From assembly GCF_018449695.1 (NCBI RefSeq), contig NZ_JAAVUY010000001.1, positions 372,001-436,000 on the forward strand: DNA of 64,000 bases, written 5' to 3'. The DNA comes from Bradyrhizobium sp. dw_411. Lineage in GTDB: Bacteria; Pseudomonadota; Alphaproteobacteria; Rhizobiales; Xanthobacteraceae. The translations under genes were made by a program, and so were the position numbers. Below, in pieces: positions 1 through 9,249 of this stretch. The notes beneath the pieces were generated by a model that searched no databases, was not told where the DNA came from, and worked only from the letters and a program-made list of their open reading frames with translations. Numbering within the stretch: the stretch's first letter is position 1; every line of letters begins with the position of its first letter.

Positions 1-247
1 CGGGAACGATCGCGCGGGTGTTGGCGACCAGCACATCGCAGGGATCGCCGTCGTTCGACAGCGTGTGCGGAATGAAGCCGTAATTTCCGGGATAGCGCAT
101 CGCTGTATAGAGGAACCGGTCGACAACCAGCGTGCCGGCCTCCTTGTCCATCTCGTATTTGATCGGCTCGCCACCAACCGGTACTTCGACGATGACGTTG
201 ACGTCGTGCGGCGGATTGATCCCGATCGGGATGGCGTCAATGCGCAT
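1..247 (-). CDS. ppa: Inorganic pyrophosphatase, N-terminal part (cut by window edge)
   Basis: Soluble family I inorganic pyrophosphatase, a cytoplasmic metal-dependent enzyme that hydrolyses pyrophosphate released by biosynthesis. Only the first 82 codons are inside the window; the family is about 175 residues, so roughly half is missing. Read on the minus strand from the ATG at 245-247 the protein begins [11 protein letters not shown]. It carries the early active-site residues of the family: E21, K30, R44, Y56 and the signature DGDPCDV with D66, D68 and D71, which match the known E. coli positions shifted by one. The gene lies downstream of and in the same direction as the GNAT gene, 110 bases away. 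A perfect 7-base dyad sits in that gap. Confidence 0.93.
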   Translation of the reverse strand, partial: MRIDAIPIGINPPHDVNVIVEVPVGGEPIKYEMDKEAGTLVVDRFLYTAMRYPGNYGFIPHTLSNDGDPCDVLVANTRAIVP

Positions 248-298
248 GGATGACTCCGCGAGGCTTTGGGGTGAGGGGAATTACGTACCGGATTGAAC

Positions 299-315
299 CT
301 GACGCAGGGCGTCAG
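299..315. promoter_or_regulatory. Inverted repeat upstream of ppa
   Basis: CTGACGC-AGG-GCGTCAG is a perfect 7-base dyad with a 3-base spacer, 52 bases before the ppa start codon. It could be an operator or a short hairpin in the ppa leader. No T-run follows on either strand, so it is not a standard terminator. Function is unknown. Confidence 0.3.
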
Positions 316-357
316 AACCGCTCTTGCCGTCGTTCAAGAACCGGTCAATTTGAAGGC

Positions 358-867
358 TCAGTTGGTCCAGGCGAAGGCGACCTTGTCGAGCGACTTCGGC
401 CCGAACTTCTCCGACGAGCGCGCCACCATGCGGCCGCCCAGCGCGCGGTAGAATTCAGTCGCGAGATCGTTATCGGAGAGCGCCCATACCACCATGCTCT
501 TCAGGCCGCTTTGCAGCAGGTCACGCTTGGCGGCGGCGAACAGCCGGCGGCCGAAGCCGAGGCCCTGAAATTCCGGCCGCAGGTAAAGCTCGTAGATCTC
601 GCCTTCGAAGTGCAGGCTGCGGGCGCGGTTGCGGCCGTAATTGGCGTAGCCTGCGACCTTGTCGCCGAACACCAGCACGCTGACGCGGCTGCCTTTGCGG
701 ATCGCGCTGTCCCACCATTGCGGGCCGCGACGGTTGATCAGCTTCTCCAGCTCGGCACCAGGAATGATGCCCTGATAGGCCGAGCGCCAGGCTTCGTCAT
801 GGGTGGACGCCACCGCGGCTGCATCCGCAGCTTTGGCCGGCCGAACCTCGATCAGGGTTGTGCTCAT
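358..867 (-). CDS. GNAT family N-acetyltransferase
   Basis: Acetyl-CoA dependent N-acyltransferase of the GNAT fold; the substrate cannot be told from the sequence. The 169-residue protein (from MSTTLIEVRP) has the acetyl-CoA binding motif A around residues 97-110, with the pyrophosphate loop QGLGFG at about 101-106 after the strand YELYLRPEF. The C-terminal helix-strand (ALSDNDLATEFYRALGG) is also typical. The reading frame extends to a TTG at 879, but the ATG at 865-867 is the likelier start; no strong Shine-Dalgarno is visible for either. It lies upstream of ppa on the same strand with a gap that could hold a separate ppa promoter. Confidence 0.88.
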   Translation of the reverse strand: MSTTLIEVRPAKAADAAAVASTHDEAWRSAYQGIIPGAELEKLINRRGPQWWDSAIRKGSRVSVLVFGDKVAGYANYGRNRARSLHFEGEIYELYLRPEFQGLGFGRRLFAAAKRDLLQSGLKSMVVWALSDNDLATEFYRALGGRMVARSSEKFGPKSLDKVAFAWTN

Positions 868-1142
868 GGATCTGATCAAAGCAAGTCAGCGCGTCCGCTT
901 CAAGGTCCATCGTTAATTATCGGTTAACCTGTGGATTTTCTGCATCAGTATGACGGTCTGACTGTACCGAAAGAGGACAGGCGGCCGCCTAAAACGGCAG
1001 TTGGCTGATGCCCGACAGGGCATGACGGCCCGGAGCCCGGGTTTTTGCGGGGTGCGGTCCCGGAAAAATGCTGGATTTGATTCGCCGTGCGTATTCTGCT
1101 GCCGCAGCCGAATCCCGTCCGACCCTTGCGCCAGGCCCATTC

Positions 1143-2048
1143 ATGCAATCGTTCAAGGCACTTTTCGCTCTGCTGATGCTGGCCGCCCTCGGGACCCAGA
1201 TCGCGGCGGCGCAGTCTGGCTTCGGCGCGCAAGGCGCGGAAGGTGAACCCAATCGCGAGCAGCAATGGCTGGTGCCGTCGCCAGATCCAGATATAGCGGC
1301 CCACGCGGTGCTGTTTCGCCCGCCGGGCGACGGGCCGTTCCGGCTCGCGGTGATTGCACATGCCTCGGTGCAGAACGTGTTGCGTCGCGCGCAAATGCCG
1401 CAGCCCGAATACCGCGCGCTGGCGGCGTGGCTGGTCGCGCGCGGCTTTGCCGTGCTGGTGCCGGAACGCCCGGGCCATGGCGCGACCGGCGGCAAATATC
1501 TCGAAGATCAGGGCGGCTGCGACGAGGCGGACTATTCCCGCTCCGGGCACGCCACTGCCAGCGAGATATCGGCGGCGCTGAATTATCTGCGCGGGCAATC
1601 CTTTATCCGGCAGGACGGCGCTATCATTGTCGGACATTCAGCCGGCGGATGGGGCGCGCTGGCGCTCGCGGGCGCCGAGATTCCCGGCGTCGCCGCGATC
1701 ATTGCGTTTGCGCCCGGCCGTGGCGGTCACGCCAACGACTTCCCCAATCAGGTCTGCGCGCCGCATACGCTGTTGGCCGCCGCGGCCGAATTCGGCAAGG
1801 CCGCGCACATCCCTGTGACGTGGCTGGTGGCGGCCAATGACAGCTATTTTTCGCCGGACCTGTCGCGGAAACTGGCTGATGCGTTCCGCGCCGGTGGCGG
1901 CAAGGTGGACTTTCGAATCGTGGCCGCAGCCGGCGGCGAGGGCCATTGGCTGCCGGAAACCGAGACCGGCATCAAAATCGCAGGGCCGGAACTGGATCGC
2001 GCGCTGAAGGTGCCGGCGCCGATTGCGGCCACGGTCAAAAAGCGATGA
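1143..2048 (+). CDS. Exported alpha/beta hydrolase
   Basis: Serine hydrolase of the alpha/beta fold, related to dienelactone-hydrolase-like proteins, probably periplasmic. From the ATG at 1143 the 301-residue protein opens with a signal peptide (QSFKALFALLMLAALG, cleavage near IAAAQ). The nucleophile elbow GHSAGGWG places Ser near residue 166, and the likely catalytic His is in GEGHWLPE near the C-terminus. The frame is open back to 1068, but that would bury the signal peptide behind 25 residues, so 1143 is preferred. The stop codon overlaps the start of the next gene as ATGA, so the two are probably translationally coupled. The substrate is unknown. Confidence 0.85.
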   Translation: MQSFKALFALLMLAALGTQIAAAQSGFGAQGAEGEPNREQQWLVPSPDPDIAAHAVLFRPPGDGPFRLAVIAHASVQNVLRRAQMPQPEYRALAAWLVARGFAVLVPERPGHGATGGKYLEDQGGCDEADYSRSGHATASEISAALNYLRGQSFIRQDGAIIVGHSAGGWGALALAGAEIPGVAAIIAFAPGRGGHANDFPNQVCAPHTLLAAAAEFGKAAHIPVTWLVAANDSYFSPDLSRKLADAFRAGGGKVDFRIVAAAGGEGHWLPETETGIKIAGPELDRALKVPAPIAATVKKR

Positions 2049-2515
2049 CGCTGTATTTCATCGTCAAATATCTGCACGTAGTTGGCGCGATCGTCATTCT
2101 TGGCACCGGCACGGGCATCGCATTTTTCATGATGATGGCCCACCGCAGCGGCGATCCGGCATTTATTGCGCGTACCGCGACCACGGTGGTGATTGCGGAT
2201 ATGCTGTTCACGTTGACCGCGGTTGTCCTGCAGCCGGTCAGCGGCGGGCTCTTGATGCTGCTGTCGGCGACGACGTTGGCCGAGCACTGGCTTGTCACCT
2301 CACTCGGGCTCTATGCGGTCGCGGGACTGTTCTGGGTACCGGTGATTTTCATGCAAATTGAGATGCGTAACCTGGCACAGGTGGCCGCGTTGCGGAATCA
2401 ACCGCTGCCGCGGCGTTATTTCTCGCTGTTTCGCCGCTGGTTCCTGTTCGGGATTCCCGGCTTCGGCTCGGTCATGATTATCCTGTGGCTGATGATCGCG
2501 AGGCCGCAATTCTAG
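2045..2515 (+). CDS. DUF2269 family integral membrane protein
   Basis: A 156-residue inner-membrane protein with four predicted hydrophobic helices (roughly residues 5-27, 50-75, 82-105 and 132-152). The opening pattern YFIVKYLHVVGAIVILGTG, with His near a glycine-rich helix, and the RYFSLFRRWF segment near the end match the DUF2269 (predicted integral membrane) family, whose biochemical role is unknown. The ATG at 2045 overlaps the stop of the preceding hydrolase gene by four bases (ATGA), which supports both this start and coupling. It is followed after 35 bases by the SDR-DoxX gene on the same strand, so the four genes from 1143 to 4289 may form one operon. Confidence 0.85.
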   Translation: MTLYFIVKYLHVVGAIVILGTGTGIAFFMMMAHRSGDPAFIARTATTVVIADMLFTLTAVVLQPVSGGLLMLLSATTLAEHWLVTSLGLYAVAGLFWVPVIFMQIEMRNLAQVAALRNQPLPRRYFSLFRRWFLFGIPGFGSVMIILWLMIARPQF

Positions 2516-2550
2516 GATTTCAACATCATGTCCGGTCAAAGAGCGCCTGA

Positions 2551-3879
2551 ATGAATGAAGACAAATCCCGCAAGATTCTCGTGCTCGGCGCATCCGGCCT
2601 GATCGGGCGGTTCGTTAACGACGATCTGCGCGTGCGTGGTTTTGAGGTGATCGGAGTTGCCCGGCGATTCTCGTCCTCGCAGCAGGCAAGCGCGTTCGAT
2701 CTGGAACTGCCGCTGTTGTCGATGGATTGGAATGCGCTGGCACGGCTGATGGCCGATTACGGCATCGATGTCGTGGTCAACTGTCTTGGCGTCTTGCAGG
2801 ACGCCCCGGGCCACGATGTCGGCGCCGTGCATCGCGATTTCGTCGCGCGGTTGCTTCAGGCGGTCAGCGCCTCTGGCTGCGCGATCCGGCTGATTCACAT
2901 TTCCATTCCAGGCGACGTCGCCGACGATCATACTGCGTTCAGCCAAACCAAGCGCGAAGCCGAACGCCTGATCGTCGCGTCCGGCGTGGCTTACGCGATC
3001 CTGCGGCCGGGTTTCGTCCTCGCGCCGTCAGCCTATGGCGGCAGCGCCATGCTGCGCGCGCTGGCCGCGCTGCCGTTGCAGCTACCTGCGGCCGAATCCG
3101 CGAGGCCGTTCCAGCCGGTGATGGTCGAAGACATATCCGCTGCTATCGCATGGCTTGCCGGCCGCGATATCGGGGATAAGACCGCGAACGCCGTGGTCTG
3201 GGATCTGATGCAGCCGCAGCCCGTCACGCTTGGCGGCGTGGTCGAGCAATTTCGCCGGTCGTTCGGCACGACGCATTTCCCGCGCATGACGCTGCCCGCC
3301 TTCATGCTCGATGTGGGTGCCAGGTTTGGTGACATCACGAGCTGGCTCGGCTGGATGTCGCCGATGCGCTCTACGGCGATCGCCGAATTGCGGCGCGGGG
3401 TCAGCGGCGATCCGTCGGCATGGATGGCCGCAACCGGTATCGTGCCAAAGACGCTTTTGCAGGCAGTGGGGCAGCGTTCCGCGACCATTCAGGATAAATG
3501 GTTTGCCCGCCTGTTTCTGATCAAGGCGCTGGTGATCGCGAGCCTGTCGGTATTTTGGATCGTTTCGGGTTTCATCGCGCTGTTTGTTTCCTACGACGCT
3601 GCGGCCGCGATCCTGAGTTCGCACGCTTTTCCGCCGTCCTTGGTCGGGCCGGTCACGATTCTCACCAGCCTGATGGACATGACGATCGGCGGCCTGATCA
3701 CCTTCCGCCGGACCTGCGCGGCCGGATTGATCGCGGGTATCGTCGCATCGCTCGGTTACACGCTGGGAGCCGCGATCCTCACGCCCGATCTGTGGATCGA
3801 GCCGCTCGGCGCACTGGTCAAGACCGGCCCGGCGATCGTGTTGATGCTGGTGGCACTGCTGATCCTGGATAACAGGTGA
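2551..3879 (+). CDS. SDR-type NAD(P)-binding protein fused to a DoxX-like membrane domain
   Basis: A 442-residue two-part protein. The N-terminal ~300 residues are an atypical short-chain dehydrogenase/NmrA-like Rossmann domain: GASGLIGR at residues 13-20 binds the dinucleotide, and the segment VVNCLGVLQD follows the usual strand-4 pattern. The C-terminal ~130 residues hold four hydrophobic helices in the DoxX-like arrangement (from about residue 315: IKALVIASLSVFWIVSG). Such fusions are known in proteobacteria, but the reaction is not established. The stop lies 2-5 bases before the next start, so it is coupled to the DCC-family gene. A membrane-linked redox role is inference from the domain pair and neighbour. 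Confidence 0.85.
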   Translation: MNEDKSRKILVLGASGLIGRFVNDDLRVRGFEVIGVARRFSSSQQASAFDLELPLLSMDWNALARLMADYGIDVVVNCLGVLQDAPGHDVGAVHRDFVARLLQAVSASGCAIRLIHISIPGDVADDHTAFSQTKREAERLIVASGVAYAILRPGFVLAPSAYGGSAMLRALAALPLQLPAAESARPFQPVMVEDISAAIAWLAGRDIGDKTANAVVWDLMQPQPVTLGGVVEQFRRSFGTTHFPRMTLPAFMLDVGARFGDITSWLGWMSPMRSTAIAELRRGVSGDPSAWMAATGIVPKTLLQAVGQRSATIQDKWFARLFLIKALVIASLSVFWIVSGFIALFVSYDAAAAILSSHAFPPSLVGPVTILTSLMDMTIGGLITFRRTCAAGLIAGIVASLGYTLGAAILTPDLWIEPLGALVKTGPAIVLMLVALLILDNR

Positions 3880-3881
3880 CC

Positions 3882-4289
3882 ATGATGAAGCCGTGGCCCG
3901 ACGACGTGATTCTCTACGACGGCGTATGCGTGTTCTGTTCGCGCTGGATCCGCTTCATCGCCGCGCGCGACATCAACAGGTGCTTTCGCTTCACCGCGAT
4001 CCAGTCCGGCTTTGGCACGAAGCTGGCGCAGGCTTTCGGTATCAACCCTGAGGATCCCGACACCAATGCCGTGATCCATGGCGGCGTCGCATATTTCAAA
4101 TCCGACGCGGCGTTGACGGTGCTGTCGAATCTGCCGGGATGGAATTGGGTGCGCGTGCTGTTCGCATTTCCGAAGCCGCTGCGCGATGCGATCTACAATC
4201 TCGTCGCGCGCAATCGCTACCGGATTTTCGGGAAGTATGAGGAATGCTTTGTGCCGGATGCCGAGTTTCGGGCGAGGGTGTTAGAGTAG
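3882..4289 (+). CDS. DCC family (DUF393) thiol-disulfide oxidoreductase-like protein
   Basis: A 135-residue protein of the DCC/DUF393 family, thioredoxin-fold-like proteins named after an N-terminal Asp-Cys-Cys pattern. The motif DGVCVFC at residues 13-19 gives a CxxC pair (C16, C19), followed by WIRFIAARD. The family is usually about 120-140 residues, so this is full length. Two adjacent ATGs (3882 and 3885) are possible starts; the AGGTGA at 3874-3879 is better spaced for 3885. The gene is the last of the run starting at 1143 and is convergent with the amine oxidase gene, with a palindromic repeat between them. The redox partner is unknown. Confidence 0.85.
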   Translation: MMKPWPDDVILYDGVCVFCSRWIRFIAARDINRCFRFTAIQSGFGTKLAQAFGINPEDPDTNAVIHGGVAYFKSDAALTVLSNLPGWNWVRVLFAFPKPLRDAIYNLVARNRYRIFGKYEECFVPDAEFRARVLE

Positions 4290-4298
4290 GACTTGGTT

Positions 4299-4379
4299 GT
4301 CATTCCGGGATGGTCCGAAGGACCAGGCCCGGAATCTCGAGATTCCGGGTTCAAGCGAAGGTGCGTGCCCCGGAATGAC
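4299..4379. repeat. Palindromic intergenic repeat, family A, copy 1
   Basis: An 81-base element between convergent genes. It starts GTCATTCCGG and ends with the perfect complement CCGGAATGAC, giving a 10-base terminal stem. Inside are a small hairpin GGTCC-GAA-GGACC and the palindromic core GGAATCTCGAGATTCC. Copies 2 (16627-16707) and 3 (52185-52262) share the ends and the core. This fits the short mosaic palindromic repeats known from rhizobia; as RNA it could act as a terminator or stabiliser of 3' ends. Confidence 0.85.
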
Positions 4380-4383
4380 GGAG

Positions 4384-5631
4384 TCAGGATCGGCTGGTTC
4401 CGCCGGGAAAAACTTCCCCCGCCGCCCTCTTGCCACTGTCCCGCGCCCCATGCGCCGTCGAGAAAAAGTTAGGCGACGTAGCCTCGCCGGCAAAGAACAA
4501 CCGCCCATCGACCGGCGCGGCGAGGATTGCACGGTTGCCGGCGTGGCCGGGTAGGGCGTGCGAATAGGAGCCGCGGGCGAAGGGGTCGTGGGACCAGCGC
4601 GATTCCGACAGCGGTTTTAGCTTGCGACGAAAATCATTGCCGAGCAGGGCGGCGATCTCGTCGATCGACTGTGCCGCCAGTGCGCCTTGGCCTGCGTCTT
4701 CCAATTCCTGGGCGAACCTGCCGCCGAAAAAGCCTTCGATGCAGGGCTGGCCGAACGGGCGCAGATGATAGGTGCCCATCGCGGTACGCATGGTGGCGCC
4801 GCGTAGATTGCCGTCCGCCGGCAGTGCATCGGGGTCATCGAGCGCCAGCATCACCTTGTCGGCGAGACCCAGCGGCAGGCCGCGCGCGGCGTCCACCTTG
4901 GCGGGCAGTGCGGGGTGGAAACGAATGGCTTCAACAGCGATCAGATTGGTCGGCACGGTGATGATGACTTTATTGGCCGTGAGCGTGCCCCTTGAAGTCT
5001 CGATCCGCACCTGCTGGCCGGAGTGATCGATCAGCGTGACCTGCGTATTCACTGCGATCTCGCAGGACGCGCCATAGGCCGCCATCAGCGCGCCATAGCC
5101 GTGTCGGACTCGCCAATTGAGGTTGGTGTCCTCATAGTTGTCCATGTCGAGGATCGAGACCTGGTCGAGTTCGCAGCCGTTGATGTAGGTCGAAATCGCA
5201 TCGAGCATCGGGTTCCAGCGATTGCCGGGCTCAAGGCAAGCGTTGGCGGGCCCGTCGCGGCCGCTTTTGGCGGCTTCTTCGGCGCGCTCGTAGAATTCAT
5301 CGATGGCGCGGATGAACTCGTCGCGGTCCTGTTGTGGAAAGGCCTTGCCATAGGCGCGCTCGCGCCAGGGCGGCAACGTCTTGTCGACCTCGAAATTCAA
5401 TTCTGTGGCGATCCCGACGAACGAATTCTTGTCGGCAGAATGCAGCCAGCCGCAGCCGAGGTCGAAGGTGATGTTGGGCGCGGCCATGATGGTGTGGCCG
5501 CGGCCACCGACGCGGTCGCGGGCTTCCAGCACGAGGGTAGTGAGGCCGGAGCGCTTCAGCGCATGCGCAGCGCCGAGGCCGGCGGCGCCGGCGCCGATGA
5601 TCGCGACATCGACTGTGGAGGGAAGGGACAT
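4384..5631 (-). CDS. Flavin-containing amine oxidase (FAD-dependent oxidoreductase)
   Basis: A 415-residue flavoprotein of the monoamine oxidase family, which oxidises amines with FAD and oxygen. The N-terminal Rossmann motif GAGAAGLGAA (residues 13-22) binds the ADP part of FAD, followed by LVLEARDRVGGR with the conserved acidic and GGR residues. A C-terminal FAD motif is in DGRLFFAGEAT near residue 385, followed by the usual Gly/Ser-rich helix that contacts the flavin. Length is normal for bacterial members. No signal peptide is visible, so it is probably cytoplasmic. It stands alone, convergent with the DCC gene and preceded by a palindromic repeat. The amine substrate cannot be predicted. 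Confidence 0.88.
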   Translation of the reverse strand: MSLPSTVDVAIIGAGAAGLGAAHALKRSGLTTLVLEARDRVGGRGHTIMAAPNITFDLGCGWLHSADKNSFVGIATELNFEVDKTLPPWRERAYGKAFPQQDRDEFIRAIDEFYERAEEAAKSGRDGPANACLEPGNRWNPMLDAISTYINGCELDQVSILDMDNYEDTNLNWRVRHGYGALMAAYGASCEIAVNTQVTLIDHSGQQVRIETSRGTLTANKVIITVPTNLIAVEAIRFHPALPAKVDAARGLPLGLADKVMLALDDPDALPADGNLRGATMRTAMGTYHLRPFGQPCIEGFFGGRFAQELEDAGQGALAAQSIDEIAALLGNDFRRKLKPLSESRWSHDPFARGSYSHALPGHAGNRAILAAPVDGRLFFAGEATSPNFFSTAHGARDSGKRAAGEVFPGGTSRS

Positions 5632-5684
5632 GCCTTGGCTCTAGCACGTTCGGGTGTGGGCCTGAAGCCAACCCGGGTGGCGGT

Positions 5685-5783
5685 GTCATCATCCGCGTAA
5701 GCGGATGATCCAGTACGCCGCGCCGTCTCGGTTTACTTCTGGTCGCGGCGATTACTGGATGCCCCGCTTTCGCGGGGCATGAC
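5685..5783. repeat. Palindromic intergenic repeat with GTCAT/ATGAC ends
   Basis: A 99-base element between the amine oxidase and typA genes. It begins GTCATCATCCGC and ends GGGGCATGAC. Two internal hairpins are clear (CATCCGC-gtaa-GCGGATG and GCCCCGC-ttt-GCGGGGC), and TCCAGTA near the left pairs with TACTGGA near the right. It shares only its end pentamers and overall plan with the other elements. Confidence 0.75.
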
Positions 5784-5792
5784 AGCTTCTGC

Positions 5793-7616
<1,824 letters not shown>

Positions 7617-7657
7617 AGCTCTTCTTCTGGCTCGGACAATGCTGGAGCGCGATCTCG

Positions 7658-7684
7658 CCGGAAAACCGGGACCCACTTTTCCGG
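7658..7684. repeat. Rhizobial-type repeat fragment upstream of typA
   Basis: CCGGAAAA and TTTTCCGG arms flank CGGGACCCAC. The core resembles the sequence in the pair of palindromes at 48612-48720 (GTGGGTCCGGTTTT on the other strand), so it is probably a member of the same interspersed family. It lies about 40 bases upstream of the typA start and may be in its leader. Confidence 0.5.
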
Positions 7685-7727
7685 ATCACACTCAGAAACC
7701 TGGAGTTCGAGAGGGCGCAAGGCGCCC

Positions 7728-7756
7728 AAAAAGGAAGCCCGGCCAAAGGACCGGGC
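7728..7756 (-). terminator. Rho-independent terminator of the Crp/Fnr gene
   Basis: Read on the minus strand, the hairpin GCCCGG-TCCTTTGG-CCGGGC is followed by TTCCTTTTT, about 110 bases after the stop of the Crp/Fnr gene and before typA. A 6-base GC stem plus a T-rich tail is a reasonable intrinsic terminator. A second small hairpin with GGGCG/CGCCC arms follows at once. Confidence 0.6.
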
Positions 7757-7867
7757 ACACCCTACTCGTTGCGGCGCAATATAGTCAGAAATTGCCGGAA
7801 AACAATGCGTTGTTTACGATTTGGTTAGCTGATTTTGGCGCCAAACCAACAAGGAACCGGTTAGGGG

Positions 7868-8632
7868 TCAGTTGCTGTGTTCGCCTTCGGCGGGATAAAC
7901 GCCGCGTAGCACTTCCTCGAAGTGGTTTTTGACAGATTCATTACAGAGGCAGGCCCGTTTTTGCAGCGCCTCGCGATTGCGAACCAGGATCGAGCCGCGA
8001 CGGGTTTCCAGCACCCCTTCCGCCTTGAAAGTCTGGATTACCCGGCTGGTGTAGCTGCGGCCGACCCCCAACAGGGTCGATAGCTGCTCATGGGTCAACG
8101 GTACGGTGTTGTCGCCGTCGGTGCGTTCCATCGCCGAGATGATCCATTTCGCGGTGCGCTGTTCGATCGAATGGATCGCGTTGCAGGCGGTCGACTGGAA
8201 CATCTGGGCCAGCATGCAATCAGCATAGCGGGCGAACACATTGCGCAGGGTGGGGGAAGCGGTTTTCGCCGCGTCCAGCTTCCCGACATGCAGGCGCACG
8301 AACGGGCCGCCGAACTTGACCATGATGCGGGTATAGGCCGGCAGATGGCCCAGGCTAACGATACCGCCGACAGCGCCTTCGCGGCCGACCAGAATGGTCT
8401 CGACGTCGCGGCCGTCTTCGTTGGGAACCAGATAGGTCGCGAGGCTGGGCCCGCAGGGAAAATGGACGATCTCGACGTCGTCGCCGGGATTGTAAAGCAG
8501 ATCGCCTGCCACCGCCTCTGCGGGCCCGAGATTCGCCGCGATCAGCCCGAAATCCCTGGGGTTGAGCCGCCGCAACAGGTTGTTGAACGGCCGATCAGAA
8601 TTGTCCGAATCCTTTGCAGCTGGCGCGGCCAT
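7868..8632 (-). CDS. Crp/Fnr family transcriptional regulator
   Basis: A 254-residue regulator with an N-terminal cyclic-nucleotide-binding-like beta-barrel (about residues 20-140) and a C-terminal winged helix (about 165-235; helix-turn-helix around LTHEQLSTLLGVGRSYTSRVIQTFK). The barrel lacks the RxS phosphate-binding signature of true cAMP receptors, and no N-terminal cysteine cluster of Fnr type is visible, so the signal is unknown. It is divergent from the response-regulator gene at 8807. The 174-base gap holds a perfect palindrome (8691-8706) that could be its own operator. A terminator-like hairpin separates it from typA downstream. Confidence 0.92.
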   Translation of the reverse strand: MAAPAAKDSDNSDRPFNNLLRRLNPRDFGLIAANLGPAEAVAGDLLYNPGDDVEIVHFPCGPSLATYLVPNEDGRDVETILVGREGAVGGIVSLGHLPAYTRIMVKFGGPFVRLHVGKLDAAKTASPTLRNVFARYADCMLAQMFQSTACNAIHSIEQRTAKWIISAMERTDGDNTVPLTHEQLSTLLGVGRSYTSRVIQTFKAEGVLETRRGSILVRNREALQKRACLCNESVKNHFEEVLRGVYPAEGEHSN

Positions 8633-8690
8633 CTAAAATATCCCTCTGCTCCCAATGGCTTCGACAATAACTGATCTAACCGGAGAGTTA

Positions 8691-8706
8691 TGTGCACAAG
8701 TGCACA
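8691..8706. promoter_or_regulatory. Perfect palindrome between divergent regulator genes
   Basis: TGTGCAC-AA-GTGCACA is a 16-base perfect dyad in the gap between the Crp/Fnr gene (start 8632, minus) and the response-regulator gene (start 8807, plus). Its TGTG...CACA ends and size resemble operators of the Crp/Fnr superfamily, though it is neither the Crp (TGTGA-N6-TCACA) nor the FixK/Fnr (TTGAT-N4-ATCAA) consensus. Autoregulation is inferred from position only. Confidence 0.5.
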
Positions 8707-8806
8707 GACGAGAGCTCGATGATGGGTTTCATATGGGGAACCTGCAGGTGTTAAAGCGCCAACGGCAGGCCGGGTTCCAACTCGCCTTGGTCCGGGTTCC
8801 ATTTCG

Positions 8807-9229
8807 ATGCATGACGCCAGTGAGACGATGGAAACGACCTCTTCCGACAGCCTTTGCGCGTGGCCCAGGGACGTCCTGATCGTCGAGGACGATCCGATCA
8901 TCGCGCTCGATTTCGAAGACAGGATTCTCGGGCTTGGGGTGCAGGAGGTTCGCACCGCGGGAAATGTCGCCAGGGCGCTCGAAATGATCGCCGAGCGGGC
9001 GCCGCATTTCGCCCTGCTCGATGTCGGCCTGACCGGTGAAAAGAGTTTTGCGGTCGCCGAGCGGCTCGAGGCGCTGCGGATTCCGTTCGTCTTCATTACC
9101 GGATATGGCGCCGATGTCAGGCTTCCGGCGGCCTTCGCGCACCGGCCGAGACTACCGAAACCTTGTCCGACCGATGCGCTGGAAGCGGTGCTGAAACAGT
9201 ACCGCTTGGACCATGGCGTGAAGCGCTGA
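8807..9229 (+). CDS. Single-domain response regulator (receiver only)
   Basis: A 140-residue CheY-like receiver without an output domain. Phosphorylation-site features are complete: the acidic pair in VLIVEDDP, the phospho-acceptor Asp in FALLDVGL, the Thr in VFITGYG and the Lys in LPKPC. About 20 residues precede the domain, and an internal ATG at 8828 is an alternative start. No histidine kinase is encoded nearby, so the kinase is elsewhere. Similar lone receivers in rhizobia often work with HWE/HisKA_2 kinases, but that is family knowledge, not shown here. It is divergent from the Crp/Fnr gene and convergent with the PhoD gene. Confidence 0.9.
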   Translation: MHDASETMETTSSDSLCAWPRDVLIVEDDPIIALDFEDRILGLGVQEVRTAGNVARALEMIAERAPHFALLDVGLTGEKSFAVAERLEALRIPFVFITGYGADVRLPAAFAHRPRLPKPCPTDALEAVLKQYRLDHGVKR

Positions 9230-9249
9230 CGGACTCCGCGGGCGCTCGG

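Noticed and set aside
250..927. 225-codon plus-strand frame over the GNAT gene
   Set aside because: Antisense of a clear GNAT protein.
1029..1046. Terminator-like CCCGG-AGC-CCGGG followed by TTTTT near 1031-1046
   Set aside because: Only five base pairs and no plus-strand gene ends upstream of it; insufficient to call.
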